Positions 1 to 7,590 of a DNA stretch of 14,905 nt are shown here, piece after piece (position 1 is the stretch's first letter; each line of letters begins with the position of its first letter). The stretch is from Bacillota bacterium. GTDB taxonomy: Bacteria > Bacillota > Clostridia > Acetivibrionales > DSM-1351. The notes beneath the pieces are model-generated. The model had not been told where the DNA came from. It did not search any database and saw nothing but the letters and a program-made list of their open reading frames with translations. Position numbers and translations under genes: made by a program. The DNA lies in assembly GCA_023433945.1 (NCBI GenBank), contig JAEYTP010000020.1, positions 1 through 14,905 on the forward strand. Reading direction: 5' to 3'.

Positions 1-46
1 ACTGAAAATCCCTGTGTCGTTGGTTCGATTCCGACTCTGGGCACCA
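1..46 (+). tRNA. tRNA-Phe (GAA), 3' part only
   Basis: The window opens inside a tRNA. The visible part holds an anticodon loop CTGAAAA with anticodon GAA, the 3' half of the anticodon stem, a five-base variable loop, a T arm (stem GTTGG/CCGAC around loop TTCGATT), the 3' acceptor strand TCTGGGC, discriminator A and an encoded CCA at 44-46. The 5' acceptor strand and D arm lie outside the window. The anticodon loop and T arm match bacterial tRNA-Phe. It sits 86 bp upstream of tRNA-Tyr in the same direction. Confidence 0.9.
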
Positions 47-68
47 AGATTTTTTTAAAATATTTTTA

Positions 69-97
69 TTGACACATACTATGTTTTCATGCATAAT
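69..97 (+). promoter_or_regulatory. Sigma-A-type promoter for tRNA-Tyr
   Basis: A perfect -35 box TTGACA (69-74) is followed after exactly 17 bp by CATAAT (92-97), a five-of-six match to the -10 consensus. Transcription would start near 104, about 30 bp before tRNA-Tyr. The tyrosine tRNA can therefore be transcribed independently of the upstream tRNA-Phe. Confidence 0.75.
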
Positions 98-132
98 ATA
101 TTTTGTCCTTAAAAACAAAACAAATTATTTAT

Positions 133-217
133 GGAGGGGTTCCCGAGTGGCCAAAGGGGGCAGACTGTAAATCTGTTGCTTGTAGCTTCGATGGTTCGAA
201 TCCATCTCCCTCCACCA
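133..217 (+). tRNA. tRNA-Tyr (GTA)
   Basis: This is a complete class II tRNA. The acceptor strand GGAGGGG (133-139) pairs with TCCCTCC near the 3' end, with one G-U pair. The anticodon loop CTGTAAA carries anticodon GTA at 167-169. A long variable arm follows the anticodon stem, as expected for bacterial Tyr tRNA, and the T arm is GATGG-TTCGAAT-CCATC. The CCA end is encoded (215-217). A GTA anticodon together with a long variable arm identifies it as tRNA-Tyr. An open reading frame running through it on the same strand is incidental. Confidence 0.95.
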
Positions 218-249
218 AAAAATCCTCATTCGTCAGAATGGGGATTTTT
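218..249. terminator. Bidirectional rho-independent terminator
   Basis: A 14-bp stem (218-231 with 236-249) closes on a GTCA loop and contains only one G-T wobble. It has an A-run at its 5' side and a T-run at its 3' side, so it can stop transcription from both directions. It starts one base after the tRNA-Tyr CCA end and also lies downstream of the minus-strand PHP gene, separating the two convergent units. Confidence 0.85.
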
Positions 250-327
250 ACTTTTTCACTATTACCTTTCCCGCGCGAAGGATTTTTGGTAAAGTAATTG
301 GATGTATCTTTATTTTCTTGTGTGTTA

Positions 328-1008
328 TTACTTTACAAGTACATATTCACGAGACCTCAATACCTCGACCAGCTCTTTCTCATTTCTAATGCGCTTTTTA
401 GTCTCTATTCCGCCAACACAGACTTCCTGCTCATAATGAGCATCAGCACCTGAAATCAGCAATAATTCAGGATGTGTTTTAGCATACTCCTCGGCCTCTA
501 GGTTGTTTTTCTCTTTGTTTGCTGCATTATAAACCTCTATTCCATCAATGAATTCAAGTGGTAGTACTCCGGGATTTGGTATATAATAACGCTCACGAAA
601 AGGATGGGCTTGTAAGCAAAGCACATCATTTGCGTGCATTATGCTGTGCCATAATTTATAATCACACTCAATTAATTCTGGGTTTTTATACAATACTTCT
701 GGAGTTAATCCATAGCATAATATCTCTAAGCCATCTGCCACTACCTCTTCTATGCCAAAAATCAAGTCTAAATCATATTTTTGGGCTTCTTTCTTACAGG
801 CTATATAATCAAGCTCATATTGCCTTATAAATTCATCCCAGGTAAGGCTACGGTCAATGCCTGAATTTCCATGGTAGAAATGATTTGTTATTACACTACC
901 ACTGTACCCCCCTGCATGTAAACCCTCCACTAACTCTTTTGGAGTCATGTTTGAACAGGCACTACAAGGATATGTATGTGCATGCATTTGGTATCTATAT
1001 CTTCTCAC
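328..1008 (-). CDS. PHP-domain metal-dependent phosphoesterase
   Basis: This 226-residue protein is a stand-alone PHP (polymerase and histidinol phosphatase) domain, a family of metal-dependent phosphoesterases. Visible metal-binding motifs in order are His9-Ala-His11, Asn-His at 42-43, Glu87-Glu88, a QAHPF segment with His135, and the C-terminal GADAH with Asp189 and His191. No signal peptide or membrane segment is seen, so it should be cytosolic. The start is GTG: a GGAGGG box at 1015-1020 lies 6-7 bases upstream, whereas the in-frame ATG at codon 8 falls at the edge of the catalytic HAH motif and lacks such a site. Substrate is unknown; nucleotides, oligoribonucleotides or sugar phosphates are the family's options. 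It lies about 410 bp beyond the ABC transporter gene, past a terminator and a tandem-repeat array, so it probably has its own promoter. Confidence 0.85.
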   Translation of the reverse strand: MRRYRYQMHAHTYPCSACSNMTPKELVEGLHAGGYSGSVITNHFYHGNSGIDRSLTWDEFIRQYELDYIACKKEAQKYDLDLIFGIEEVVADGLEILCYGLTPEVLYKNPELIECDYKLWHSIMHANDVLCLQAHPFRERYYIPNPGVLPLEFIDGIEVYNAANKEKNNLEAEEYAKTHPELLLISGADAHYEQEVCVGGIETKKRIRNEKELVEVLRSREYVLVK

Positions 1009-1028
1009 TATTAACCCTCCAAATAGAA

Positions 1029-1320
1029 CTAAAATAATGCCACATAACTAGTTGTATAGCTAACTAAGGGTATCATAGCTAAAATAATTCCACATAACTA
1101 GTTGTATATGATAACAAAATATCAAAACTAAAATTATGTTTCATAATTAGTTGTATATGTTAGCTAAGATATCAAACTAAAATATTGTTTCTTAATTAGT
1201 CATATATGCTAACTAATGTATCAAGACTAATAATGTTTCATAATTAGTCATATATACTAGCTAAGATATCAAACTAAAATAATACCTCATAATTAGCTGT
1301 ATATGCAACTAGGATACCAT
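1029..1320. repeat. Six degenerate 49-bp tandem repeats
   Basis: Six head-to-tail copies start at 1029, 1079, 1128, 1177, 1227 and 1274, giving a period of 47 to 50 bp. Each begins CTAAAAT (CTAATAAT in copy 5), has a central TAATTAGT or TAACTAGT followed by a TATA stretch, and most end near ATATC. Copies 1-2 share CCACATAACTAGTTGTATA, and copies 3-5 share a TTTC plus TAATTAGT version, so the array looks like an old duplication series that has drifted. There are no unique spacers. It fills most of the gap between the ABC transporter and the PHP gene. No reading frame or clear promoter was seen in it. Confidence 0.85.
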
Positions 1321-1324
1321 ATAT

Positions 1325-1360
1325 AAAAGAAGAAGCAAGCAAAAATACCACTTTGCCTGC
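1325..1360 (-). terminator. Rho-independent terminator after the ABC transporter gene
   Basis: On the minus strand, GCAGGCAAA (1360-1352) pairs with TTTGCTTGC (1343-1335) across an 8-base loop. There is one G-T wobble, which would be an A-C mismatch on the other strand, so the minus strand is favoured. A T-rich tail TTCTTCTTTTATAT follows. It lies about 60 bases past the ABC transporter stop codon and should end that transcript before the 49-bp repeats. Confidence 0.6.
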
Positions 1361-1418
1361 TCCATACATATTAATTTATTACTTTTAATCTCAGCACTTA
1401 TTGCTTATTGTTTTAATT

Positions 1419-4400
1419 TTATTCTGTTCTCAGAGCAATAACCGGATCCTTCTTCGCCGCACTTCTAGATGGTATAACACCTGAAATCAAAGTAAGCAAT
1501 ACACTTATCAGAACAAGTATAACAGCTACTGGTATTGGCAATATTGCGCTCAGGTTATTTATTCCCGTCACTGCGTGTAAAATCATATTAATTGGGATGC
1601 AAAGCAGATAGGTAATCAGCACGCCTAATAGCCCCGAGGTCAGTCCAATTATGACCGTTTCAGCGTTAAACATGCTTGATACATTTCTCTTTGATGCTCC
1701 CAATGCACGGAGTATTCCAATCTCCTTTGTACGCTCTTGCACTGATATAAGCGTAATTACACCAATCATTATGGAGGATACGATGAGTGACACAGCCACA
1801 AATGCAATCAGAACATACGTAATAGCATTTATTATGGTGGTTACTGAGGACATTAGCAGGCCTACATAATCTGTATAGCCTATTTTTGACATCTCATCTA
1901 CACTGTTATTATAATCAGTGATTGCCTTCTCGATAATGTCCTTCTCTTCAAAGCTTGAGGCATAAAGATTTATAGTAGATGGATTATCCAGATTTACATA
2001 GCCAAGTGTACGCATATTATTGTCATAGCTTGAAGGCGAAAATTCCAGAACAACATCATAGTACTCTGAACACTGCTCATCTGTATATCCTTTTAAAGAC
2101 ATATCGAGTGCTGCTGAGAGCTGCTGGGTGGTCATTTTGCTCATCTTTGCCTCTACCTCTGCAGCAAATTGTGACTTAACCTGCTCCCTTACCATCTGTG
2201 TGAACAGCTTTGTGATTTCCTCATCGGTCATACCGGTAACGTAATCTTTCATTTCATCCTGATTCATACCGGTTTGTTGTGAAATTCCTTGTAACATGGC
2301 CTGTTCCATATCAGCTCGATTAACAGAACTCATGGTCTGAGAAACGGCACCGTCTAGCTGTTCTTTTGAAGGAATGCTCATAATTTTTATATATGCATCT
2401 GCTTTCCTGTTTTCATCCAAGCCTTCGATATAAGCTTTAAAATCCTTTGCCTTTTGCTGAGTATCAAGATTACCGGTGTTTTCCCTGAATGGTAACCCTG
2501 TGAATATATCATTTGAAGGATTTTCTAGCTGTGCTTTGATTGCGGCTGAATTCTTTGAATGCTCAATAACACTCTCTGTAAGCTTACTAGTGTAACCTAT
2601 TGAACCGGTAAGCATAGTAGCCACTGCATCTTCATTCGGACGAATGATACCCGAGACCTTGAGGACAGTACCATTATCATATAAGTACTTTAGACCTGCA
2701 TCCGTCTTTCTCAAATCAGTATATAAGCCAGTTTTATCATCCAATGTATAACAGTCGGAGGATAAAATGGTTCGGAACTCCATATCGCATATTTCTTCAT
2801 ATGTCCACTTTTGATGCTTATTTGTCAGCTCTTCTTTGTTGAACGCAGCATCAAACACAGTCTCTATTTCCTCTTGGGACTTTAATCCTAATGCATACAG
2901 TGTCATATCATCTAGCTCATTATTCTTATCCAGCACTAGTACTATTTCATTGTATTGTGTAGGCCATGATCCATATACAAGATCATACTGTTTTTGTATC
3001 AATGGAGTAACCATCTTGCCATCATCTCCAGGTGGCATCTCCTGCCACATCTTCATGGCCATTGAACCGCTTGAGGTCATCATTGAGGCTAAAGGTGAAC
3101 TTGCACTTGCACCTTGCCCATCCATTTCTGCAAATCCCGCCATGCTACTTCCAAAATACTTAATCAGCATATCCTGAATAATCTTTTGGGAATCTGAAAG
3201 AATGATGTTTCCATCTACATTTTCAGTATATATAAGCATATCCATATTATAAGTATACTGTACTCCGCTGACAGCATCCTTTAATTCTGATTGTCCTTCC
3301 TGCTTTGCAAACTCTTTTTCCATATACTTTTTGAAGGACTTTAAATCATTGGTCTTGGTATCCATATTGTTTAGTGAATTAACAAGATCATATAAAGCAG
3401 TTTTTTGGTATACTGCATCCTTTTCATGTTCTGAGGAGGATGAAGCAGCGTTAATAAAGGTTTCCATGAGTGTACCCAGGTCAACGTGCTGCGCCTCTAG
3501 TGTTAAAGGATAGGAAGATAAAGTATCCTCCTGTACTTTATCAATATAGGTAGTCATACCCTGCGATACTGCAAAAATCAGTGCGATACCAATTATGCCG
3601 ATACTTCCGGCAAATGATGTCAAAGCAGTTCTGCCCTTTTTGGTAAATAGATTTTTCAAGGACAAGCCAAAAGAAGTTGTAAATGACATGGATGGCTTTC
3701 TGCTTTTCTTGCCATTATCTTTATTTACAGCCTGTACTTTCTGCTCTTCGATGATTTCCTCATACAATAATGGAGCAGAATCGCTTAATATATTGCCATC
3801 CAACATTCTCACGATTCTGGTAGAGTACTGTTTTGCTATTTCAGGATTATGAGTAACCATTATAACCAGTCGGTCCTTTGAAATCTCTTTTAATATTTCC
3901 ATGACCTGAACACTGGTTTCACTATCAAGCGCACCTGTTGGTTCATCGGCAAGAACAATATCAGGATTGTTTACAATAGCACGTGCAATAGCAACACGCT
4001 GCATTTGACCGCCTGACATTTCACTGGGTTTCTTGCGCAGCTGATCACCAAGCCCCACCTTTTCAAGGGCTTCCTTTGCACGCCTCTTCCTTTCTGACTT
4101 GGATACACCTGATAGACTCAATGCTATCTCAACATTTTGAAGTACTGTTTGATGGGGTATTAGGTTATAGCTTTGAAACACAAAACCAACAGAATGATTA
4201 CGGTAAGTGTCCCAGTCTCTATCCTTGAAGTCCTTTGTCGACCTTCCGTTAATAACAAGGTCACCGGTGGTATAATGATCAAGTCCACCGATGATATTAA
4301 GCATTGTTGTTTTTCCACAACCGGACTGGCCTAGTATGGATACAAACTCACTTTTGCGGAAAGCAAGGTCTACACCTTTTAAAGCCTCTACCTTGCCACC

Positions 4401-4442
4401 CCCAGCCGGATATTCCTTTACTATTTTCTTTAATTCCAACAT
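1419..4442 (-). CDS. MacB-like ABC transporter, ATPase fused to FtsX-type permease
   Basis: This 1007-residue protein joins a nucleotide-binding domain to a permease. The ATPase (about 1-225) shows Walker A at 38-45 (GQSGCGKT), Q-loop Gln90, signature SGGQ at 143-146, Walker B ending ADE at 165-167, and H-loop His198. A first membrane helix lies at about 274-298, then a very long extracytoplasmic part (about 300-870), then three helices near 872-898, 928-955 and 968-990. The motif QERTKEIGILRALGASK (about 902-918) is typical of the FtsX/MacB permease fold. Such proteins usually act by mechanotransmission, exporting peptides, lipids or antibiotics or acting on the envelope rather than importing nutrients. 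The ectodomain, about 570 residues, is roughly twice the size usual in MacB and gives no recognisable domain by eye. The gene is 113 bp downstream of the alarmone synthetase. Its Shine-Dalgarno (AAAGGGA) is about 12 bases from the ATG, so it is weak. Substrate is unknown. Confidence 0.9.
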   Translation of the reverse strand: MLELKKIVKEYPAGGGKVEALKGVDLAFRKSEFVSILGQSGCGKTTMLNIIGGLDHYTTGDLVINGRSTKDFKDRDWDTYRNHSVGFVFQSYNLIPHQTVLQNVEIALSLSGVSKSERKRRAKEALEKVGLGDQLRKKPSEMSGGQMQRVAIARAIVNNPDIVLADEPTGALDSETSVQVMEILKEISKDRLVIMVTHNPEIAKQYSTRIVRMLDGNILSDSAPLLYEEIIEEQKVQAVNKDNGKKSRKPSMSFTTSFGLSLKNLFTKKGRTALTSFAGSIGIIGIALIFAVSQGMTTYIDKVQEDTLSSYPLTLEAQHVDLGTLMETFINAASSSSEHEKDAVYQKTALYDLVNSLNNMDTKTNDLKSFKKYMEKEFAKQEGQSELKDAVSGVQYTYNMDMLIYTENVDGNIILSDSQKIIQDMLIKYFGSSMAGFAEMDGQGASASSPLASMMTSSGSMAMKMWQEMPPGDDGKMVTPLIQKQYDLVYGSWPTQYNEIVLVLDKNNELDDMTLYALGLKSQEEIETVFDAAFNKEELTNKHQKWTYEEICDMEFRTILSSDCYTLDDKTGLYTDLRKTDAGLKYLYDNGTVLKVSGIIRPNEDAVATMLTGSIGYTSKLTESVIEHSKNSAAIKAQLENPSNDIFTGLPFRENTGNLDTQQKAKDFKAYIEGLDENRKADAYIKIMSIPSKEQLDGAVSQTMSSVNRADMEQAMLQGISQQTGMNQDEMKDYVTGMTDEEITKLFTQMVREQVKSQFAAEVEAKMSKMTTQQLSAALDMSLKGYTDEQCSEYYDVVLEFSPSSYDNNMRTLGYVNLDNPSTINLYASSFEEKDIIEKAITDYNNSVDEMSKIGYTDYVGLLMSSVTTIINAITYVLIAFVAVSLIVSSIMIGVITLISVQERTKEIGILRALGASKRNVSSMFNAETVIIGLTSGLLGVLITYLLCIPINMILHAVTGINNLSAILPIPVAVILVLISVLLTLISGVIPSRSAAKKDPVIALRTE

Positions 4443-4555
4443 GTTTGCTAATTGTCCCTTTCTTTTAAATGAACACCGTATTTATATTTGTTTATTTCCT
4501 TTAAAACTAAGTGTTATATTCTAATAACTCAAAACAATTGAGTAAGATATATTTT

Positions 4556-5311
4556 TTAAGTACCATATTCAAGTAGCTTATTTTGCTCATCAAATAGCGT
4601 TCTGTTTTCGTCATCAAATAGGTCATTTTCTGTTTTGACCATTTCTCTAAGCGCCTGCATTCTAGAATCCAATTCTGCACTTAATTCAGCGCACTTTTGC
4701 AGCTTTTTCTCCATTTCATGAGTAAACAAAACGTCCTTTTTGTAACGCAATTGGTGCTCTAGACTTGCCCATGAATCCATGGCAATTGTGCGAAGCTGAA
4801 CCTCTACCTTCATAATTCTTTTTTCATTTGCAAGAAATATAGGTACACCCACTATTAGATGCAAGCTGCGATAACCATTTTTTTTCGGATTTGCAATATA
4901 ATCCTTCTTTTCAATTAACACTATATCATCCTGCTTAAGCAGTGCATCAGCTAGAAGATAGACATCATCCTGAAATTTACACACAACTCTGATACCAGCG
5001 ATATCATTTATGTGCTCCTCCATAGCTGCCACAGTAAGCTCATGACCTTGTTTCTGCAATTTACTGAGTATACTGTCAAGTTTCTTTAACCTGCTTTTAA
5101 TGCTATTAAATGGGTTTCGGTCGTATTGCATAGAATATTCCACATTTAAAACATTAAATTTAGTCTCAATCTCCATCAAAGCGCATTTGTAATAGGACAT
5201 AAGTACAGTAAATTCCATGGAGCACTGCTGAAACCACTCAAACGAATTCTCTCGAAGCAACAATTGGTGATACTCCTCTGCATTAGATTGTTTTTTTGGT
5301 ATTTCATTCAT
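4556..5311 (-). CDS. relP: Small alarmone synthetase, RelP/YwaC type
   Basis: This single-domain RelA/SpoT synthetase would transfer pyrophosphate from ATP to GDP or GTP, making (p)ppGpp. It has no HD hydrolase, TGS or ACT domain, so it cannot degrade the alarmone and is not a ribosome-bound RelA. Key motifs, numbered from the chosen start, are DIAGIR (Asp103, metal-binding in the family), NGYRSLH (145-151, GDP/GTP binding) and EVQLRT with Glu170. The DYIxxPKxNGYRSLHLIV pattern and the following IAMDxWASLEH resemble B. subtilis YwaC (RelP) more than YjbM (RelQ). A charged C-terminal helix follows. I chose the ATG at 5311 because GGAAAG lies 8 bases upstream; an in-frame ATG at 5329 adds six residues but its AAGGG box abuts the codon. 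The gene follows the histidine kinase by about 41 bp, so it is probably transcribed with the two-component system. That subfamily placement is by eye. Confidence 0.88.
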   Translation of the reverse strand: MNEIPKKQSNAEEYHQLLLRENSFEWFQQCSMEFTVLMSYYKCALMEIETKFNVLNVEYSMQYDRNPFNSIKSRLKKLDSILSKLQKQGHELTVAAMEEHINDIAGIRVVCKFQDDVYLLADALLKQDDIVLIEKKDYIANPKKNGYRSLHLIVGVPIFLANEKRIMKVEVQLRTIAMDSWASLEHQLRYKKDVLFTHEMEKKLQKCAELSAELDSRMQALREMVKTENDLFDDENRTLFDEQNKLLEYGT

Positions 5312-5352
5312 ATATATCACTTTCCACATCCCTTGTCATTAATTATACTAGT

Positions 5353-6414
5353 TTATTTACAAAAAGTTTGATTTCTATTTAATGGTATATTAACAATAAA
5401 TCTACATCCGCCGTGAGAAACATTTTCTACCGAAATGGTTGCATTGCAGGAATCTAGTATCCTTTTTACCAACGCAAGCCCCAAACCGTTTCCTTCCTCC
5501 TTGTGAGAACTATCACTTTGATAAAATTTATCAAAGATGTGTTTTTGTGCTTGCTCACTTATGCCCGGACCATTGTCTCTAACACTGAAAACTATGTTTT
5601 CTTCCTTCTTATATAATCTTAACTCAATCAATCCTCCAATAGGATTAAATTTAATAGCATTGTTTATTAAGTTATTCCATACGTGCAACAATAAATTCTC
5701 ACTGCCGGTATACAAAATTGATTCTAGTTCAACATCAAATTCAATATCTTTTTTTACCCATTCTTCTTCAAGCCAAACAATGGATTGCCTAATTTGCTCA
5801 TCCAGCCTGAACGTGGTTAATGGCGATTTTATTGCTTGATTTTCAATCTTGGATAATAGAAGTATGTTTCCTACAAGATTTGAAAGCTTACGAGTGTTGA
5901 ACAATATTTTTTCTACATAAATTGCTTGATACTCCTTTGATTGCTCATCAGCCCCTTGAAGCAGTGTTGCATACCCCTCTATAGCATTTATTGGTGTTTT
6001 AAATTCATGAGATACATTTGAAACAAAATCTGTTTGTAATATTTCTGTCGCTCTTAACTCCTTTACCATTAGATTAAAATTTGAATAAATATCCTTTATC
6101 TCATCAAACTCATTTTTTGCTTCCAGGCGAATTTCAAAATCACCCTCAGAAACCTTTTGCATTGCTCTTTTGAGCTTTTGAATAGGTTTGATAAAGGTCT
6201 TACTCAAAAAAGCAGTAACTGCCCCGCCAATTATTATACTCACAAAAATCAAAAATTTTAATGACGGAATAGGCATGGAGATTGAAACATGAGTGACTTT
6301 ATTCATCAGGTAAATAACCAATCCTGAAAATAGAGTAACAGAAATGAGTTCCCCCATTACAAGTAGTATAAAGCAAAACCTCATAGGAAGGCGTTTTAAA
6401 ACGTTCATTTTCAT
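5353..6414 (-). CDS. Membrane histidine kinase with HAMP domain
   Basis: This 353-residue sensor kinase has two membrane helices (about 12-37 and 52-72) separated by only about 15 residues. A HAMP linker follows (about 72-125), then the dimerisation box FVSNVSHEFKTP with phospho-acceptor His136, and a HATPase domain with N-box NNLINNAIKF (247-256), DNGPGI and GNGLGLAL. All catalytic boxes look intact. The very short outer loop fits an intramembrane-sensing kinase, a class often paired with envelope-stress ABC transporters. The start ATG overlaps the regulator's TGA (ATGA, 4 bp), and AAGGTGG lies 7 bases upstream, showing translational coupling. It should phosphorylate the adjacent response regulator. 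The signal is unknown; the ABC transporter two genes downstream might act as a co-sensor or as the regulated target, but the sequence alone does not show which. Confidence 0.92.
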   Translation of the reverse strand: MKMNVLKRLPMRFCFILLVMGELISVTLFSGLVIYLMNKVTHVSISMPIPSLKFLIFVSIIIGGAVTAFLSKTFIKPIQKLKRAMQKVSEGDFEIRLEAKNEFDEIKDIYSNFNLMVKELRATEILQTDFVSNVSHEFKTPINAIEGYATLLQGADEQSKEYQAIYVEKILFNTRKLSNLVGNILLLSKIENQAIKSPLTTFRLDEQIRQSIVWLEEEWVKKDIEFDVELESILYTGSENLLLHVWNNLINNAIKFNPIGGLIELRLYKKEENIVFSVRDNGPGISEQAQKHIFDKFYQSDSSHKEEGNGLGLALVKRILDSCNATISVENVSHGGCRFIVNIPLNRNQTFCK

Positions 6415-7082
6415 ATTTTAACCACCTTGTACCCCACCCCACGCATTGTGATTATCTTAAAATCAGAGTTGTCTCTGAATCGCTCTCTCAGTCTACCAAT
6501 ATGGACATCCACGGTATGTGTATCACACTCAGCGCCATAATTCCATATGTCATCCATTAACTGCTGCCTTGTGAAAATTCGCCCTGGATAAGAAGCCATT
6601 TTATACAGCAGCATAAACTCCTTTTGGGGAAGTACCATGCTCTCCCCATTATAGTATACAGTTAGAGAATCACATTCCATTACCGTACTACCGATGGTCT
6701 GTCTCCTATCATTGAACATCTGTGCACGGCGTAACAGGGCACCGACACGAAGAACCATTTCATTGACATTGATGGGCTTTACCATGAAATCATCCGTACC
6801 CGATAAAAAGCCCAACCTCATATCATCGAAGGCGTCCTTTGCGGTAATCATTAAAACTGGTGTAGTATTACCTACATCTCTAAGGCTGCTTACAAGTTCA
6901 TATCCATTCATAACAGGCATCATAATATCTGAAATAATCAAATCAAAATATTCTTCGTCTATGGCCTCAAGGGCAATCTTTCCGTTATCTGCCGTTTTAA
7001 CAGAATATCCGTGTTTGCTTAGTACATGCGCAAAAAGTTGAGAAAGTTCCCTGTCATCTTCAACAATTAAAATTTTTAGCAT
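6411..7082 (-). CDS. OmpR/PhoB-family response regulator
   Basis: This 223-residue regulator has a receiver domain (about 1-118) and a winged-helix DNA-binding domain (about 130-221). The receiver has the acidic pair Asp9-Asp10, phospho-acceptor Asp52 (SDIMMP), Thr80 and Lys102, all as in active members. The C-terminal part shows the family's RQQLMDDIWNYG, VDVHIGRLRERF and RGVGYKV motifs, so it should bind paired direct repeats in promoters. The ATG has a strong GGAGG box 5 bases upstream. It is the first gene of the minus-strand unit regulator, kinase, alarmone synthetase, ABC transporter. Three TTGAA boxes at 11-bp spacing and a TATAAT lie about 40 to 85 bp upstream, which fits control by itself or by a related OmpR-type regulator. 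Confidence 0.93.
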   Translation of the reverse strand: MLKILIVEDDRELSQLFAHVLSKHGYSVKTADNGKIALEAIDEEYFDLIISDIMMPVMNGYELVSSLRDVGNTTPVLMITAKDAFDDMRLGFLSGTDDFMVKPINVNEMVLRVGALLRRAQMFNDRRQTIGSTVMECDSLTVYYNGESMVLPQKEFMLLYKMASYPGRIFTRQQLMDDIWNYGAECDTHTVDVHIGRLRERFRDNSDFKIITMRGVGYKVVKI

Positions 7083-7122
7083 GTAATCCTCCTCTTCAAT
7101 TCTTTATAACCGCCTGATACGC

Positions 7123-7165
7123 ATTATAAATTTTATCCTTCAATAGAACTTCAATTCCAGTTCAA
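7123..7165 (-). promoter_or_regulatory. Promoter with three 11-bp-spaced TTGAA boxes before the response regulator
   Basis: Read on the minus strand, TTGAA occurs at 7165-7161, 7154-7150 and 7143-7139, exactly 11 bp apart. A TATAAT (7128-7123) follows 10 bp after the last box. At the expected -35 position (17 bp spacing) the sequence is only AAGTTC, a poor match. Direct repeats one helical turn apart replacing a weak -35 is the usual design of promoters activated by OmpR/PhoP-type regulators. Transcription would begin near 7116, about 34 bases before the start codon. The same region can fold: CAATAGAACT (7141-7150) pairs with AGTT-CAA-CTATTG (7159-7171) with a 3-base bulge. Confidence 0.55.
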
Positions 7166-7426
7166 CTATTGTTGAGAATTATTCATGTGCCTTTACAAAT
7201 AAGTTTTCAAACGAGCCTTATTTTAGCATAAAATTTAGTGCCTTACTACTGATTTTCATGTATTGTAGCGTAATGGAAACAATAGATTTCATCTTTTCGA
7301 TTATTTGTTGTGATTAGTTTAATGTTTTATATTATAATTAAAATCAACTGTTACAATAATTTGTAGATTTGCTATTATCATATTATTAATATAGTACATA
7401 TAGTCGGCTTTTTATCTATATCTTGT

Positions 7427-7454
7427 TTTTCACTCTGTGTTAAGTGGGTATAAT
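7427..7454 (+). promoter_or_regulatory. Possible ptb promoter
   Basis: A perfect TATAAT (7449-7454) is preceded after 16 bp by TTTTCA (7427-7432), a fair -35. It would give a leader of about 145 bases before ptb. The rest of the divergent gap (7083-7607) holds the regulator promoter, another TATAAT at 7333-7338 without a good -35, the 19-bp repeats and the hairpin at the ribosome binding site. No reading frame worth calling was seen in it, and I saw no sigma-54 type -24/-12 site. Confidence 0.35.
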
Positions 7455-7485
7455 ATCTTTATCTGAAATAGGTTGTATGAAATTG

Positions 7486-7542
7486 TTAGAGATTGTTATA
7501 GATTTTAGAGATTGATAAAGATTGAGATTGATATAAATAGAT
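7486..7542. repeat. 19-bp tandem repeat in the ptb leader
   Basis: TTAGAGATTGTTATAGATT (7486-7504) is followed directly by TTAGAGATTGATAAAGATT (7505-7523), 17 of 19 bases identical, and then by a more diverged third copy GAGATTGATATAAATAGAT (7524-7542). The array lies between the candidate ptb promoter and the ptb start codon, so it would be part of the 5' untranslated leader if that promoter is used. Confidence 0.7.
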
Positions 7543-7590
7543 GTAGATTCATATATACTAACTAAAAATATATAGAAAATACATAGCAAA

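Noticed and set aside
103..297. A 64-residue open frame on the plus strand
   Set aside because: It runs through tRNA-Tyr and its terminator; those RNA features explain the sequence fully.
558..830. A 90-residue plus-strand open frame
   Set aside because: It lies inside the PHP gene on the other strand and has no recognisable domain or start signal.
1029..1320. CRISPR array
   Set aside because: The whole 49-bp unit is repeated with drift, and there are no conserved short repeats separated by unique spacers.
4528..4548. Terminator between the alarmone synthetase and the ABC gene
   Set aside because: Only a 6-bp ACTCAA/TTGAGT stem with no T-run; readthrough is more likely, so it is not listed as a terminator.
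5312..5329. Upstream ATG of the alarmone synthetase
   Set aside because: AAGGG directly touches this ATG, leaving no spacer; the ATG at 5311 has better spacing to GGAAAG, though the longer form is not excluded.
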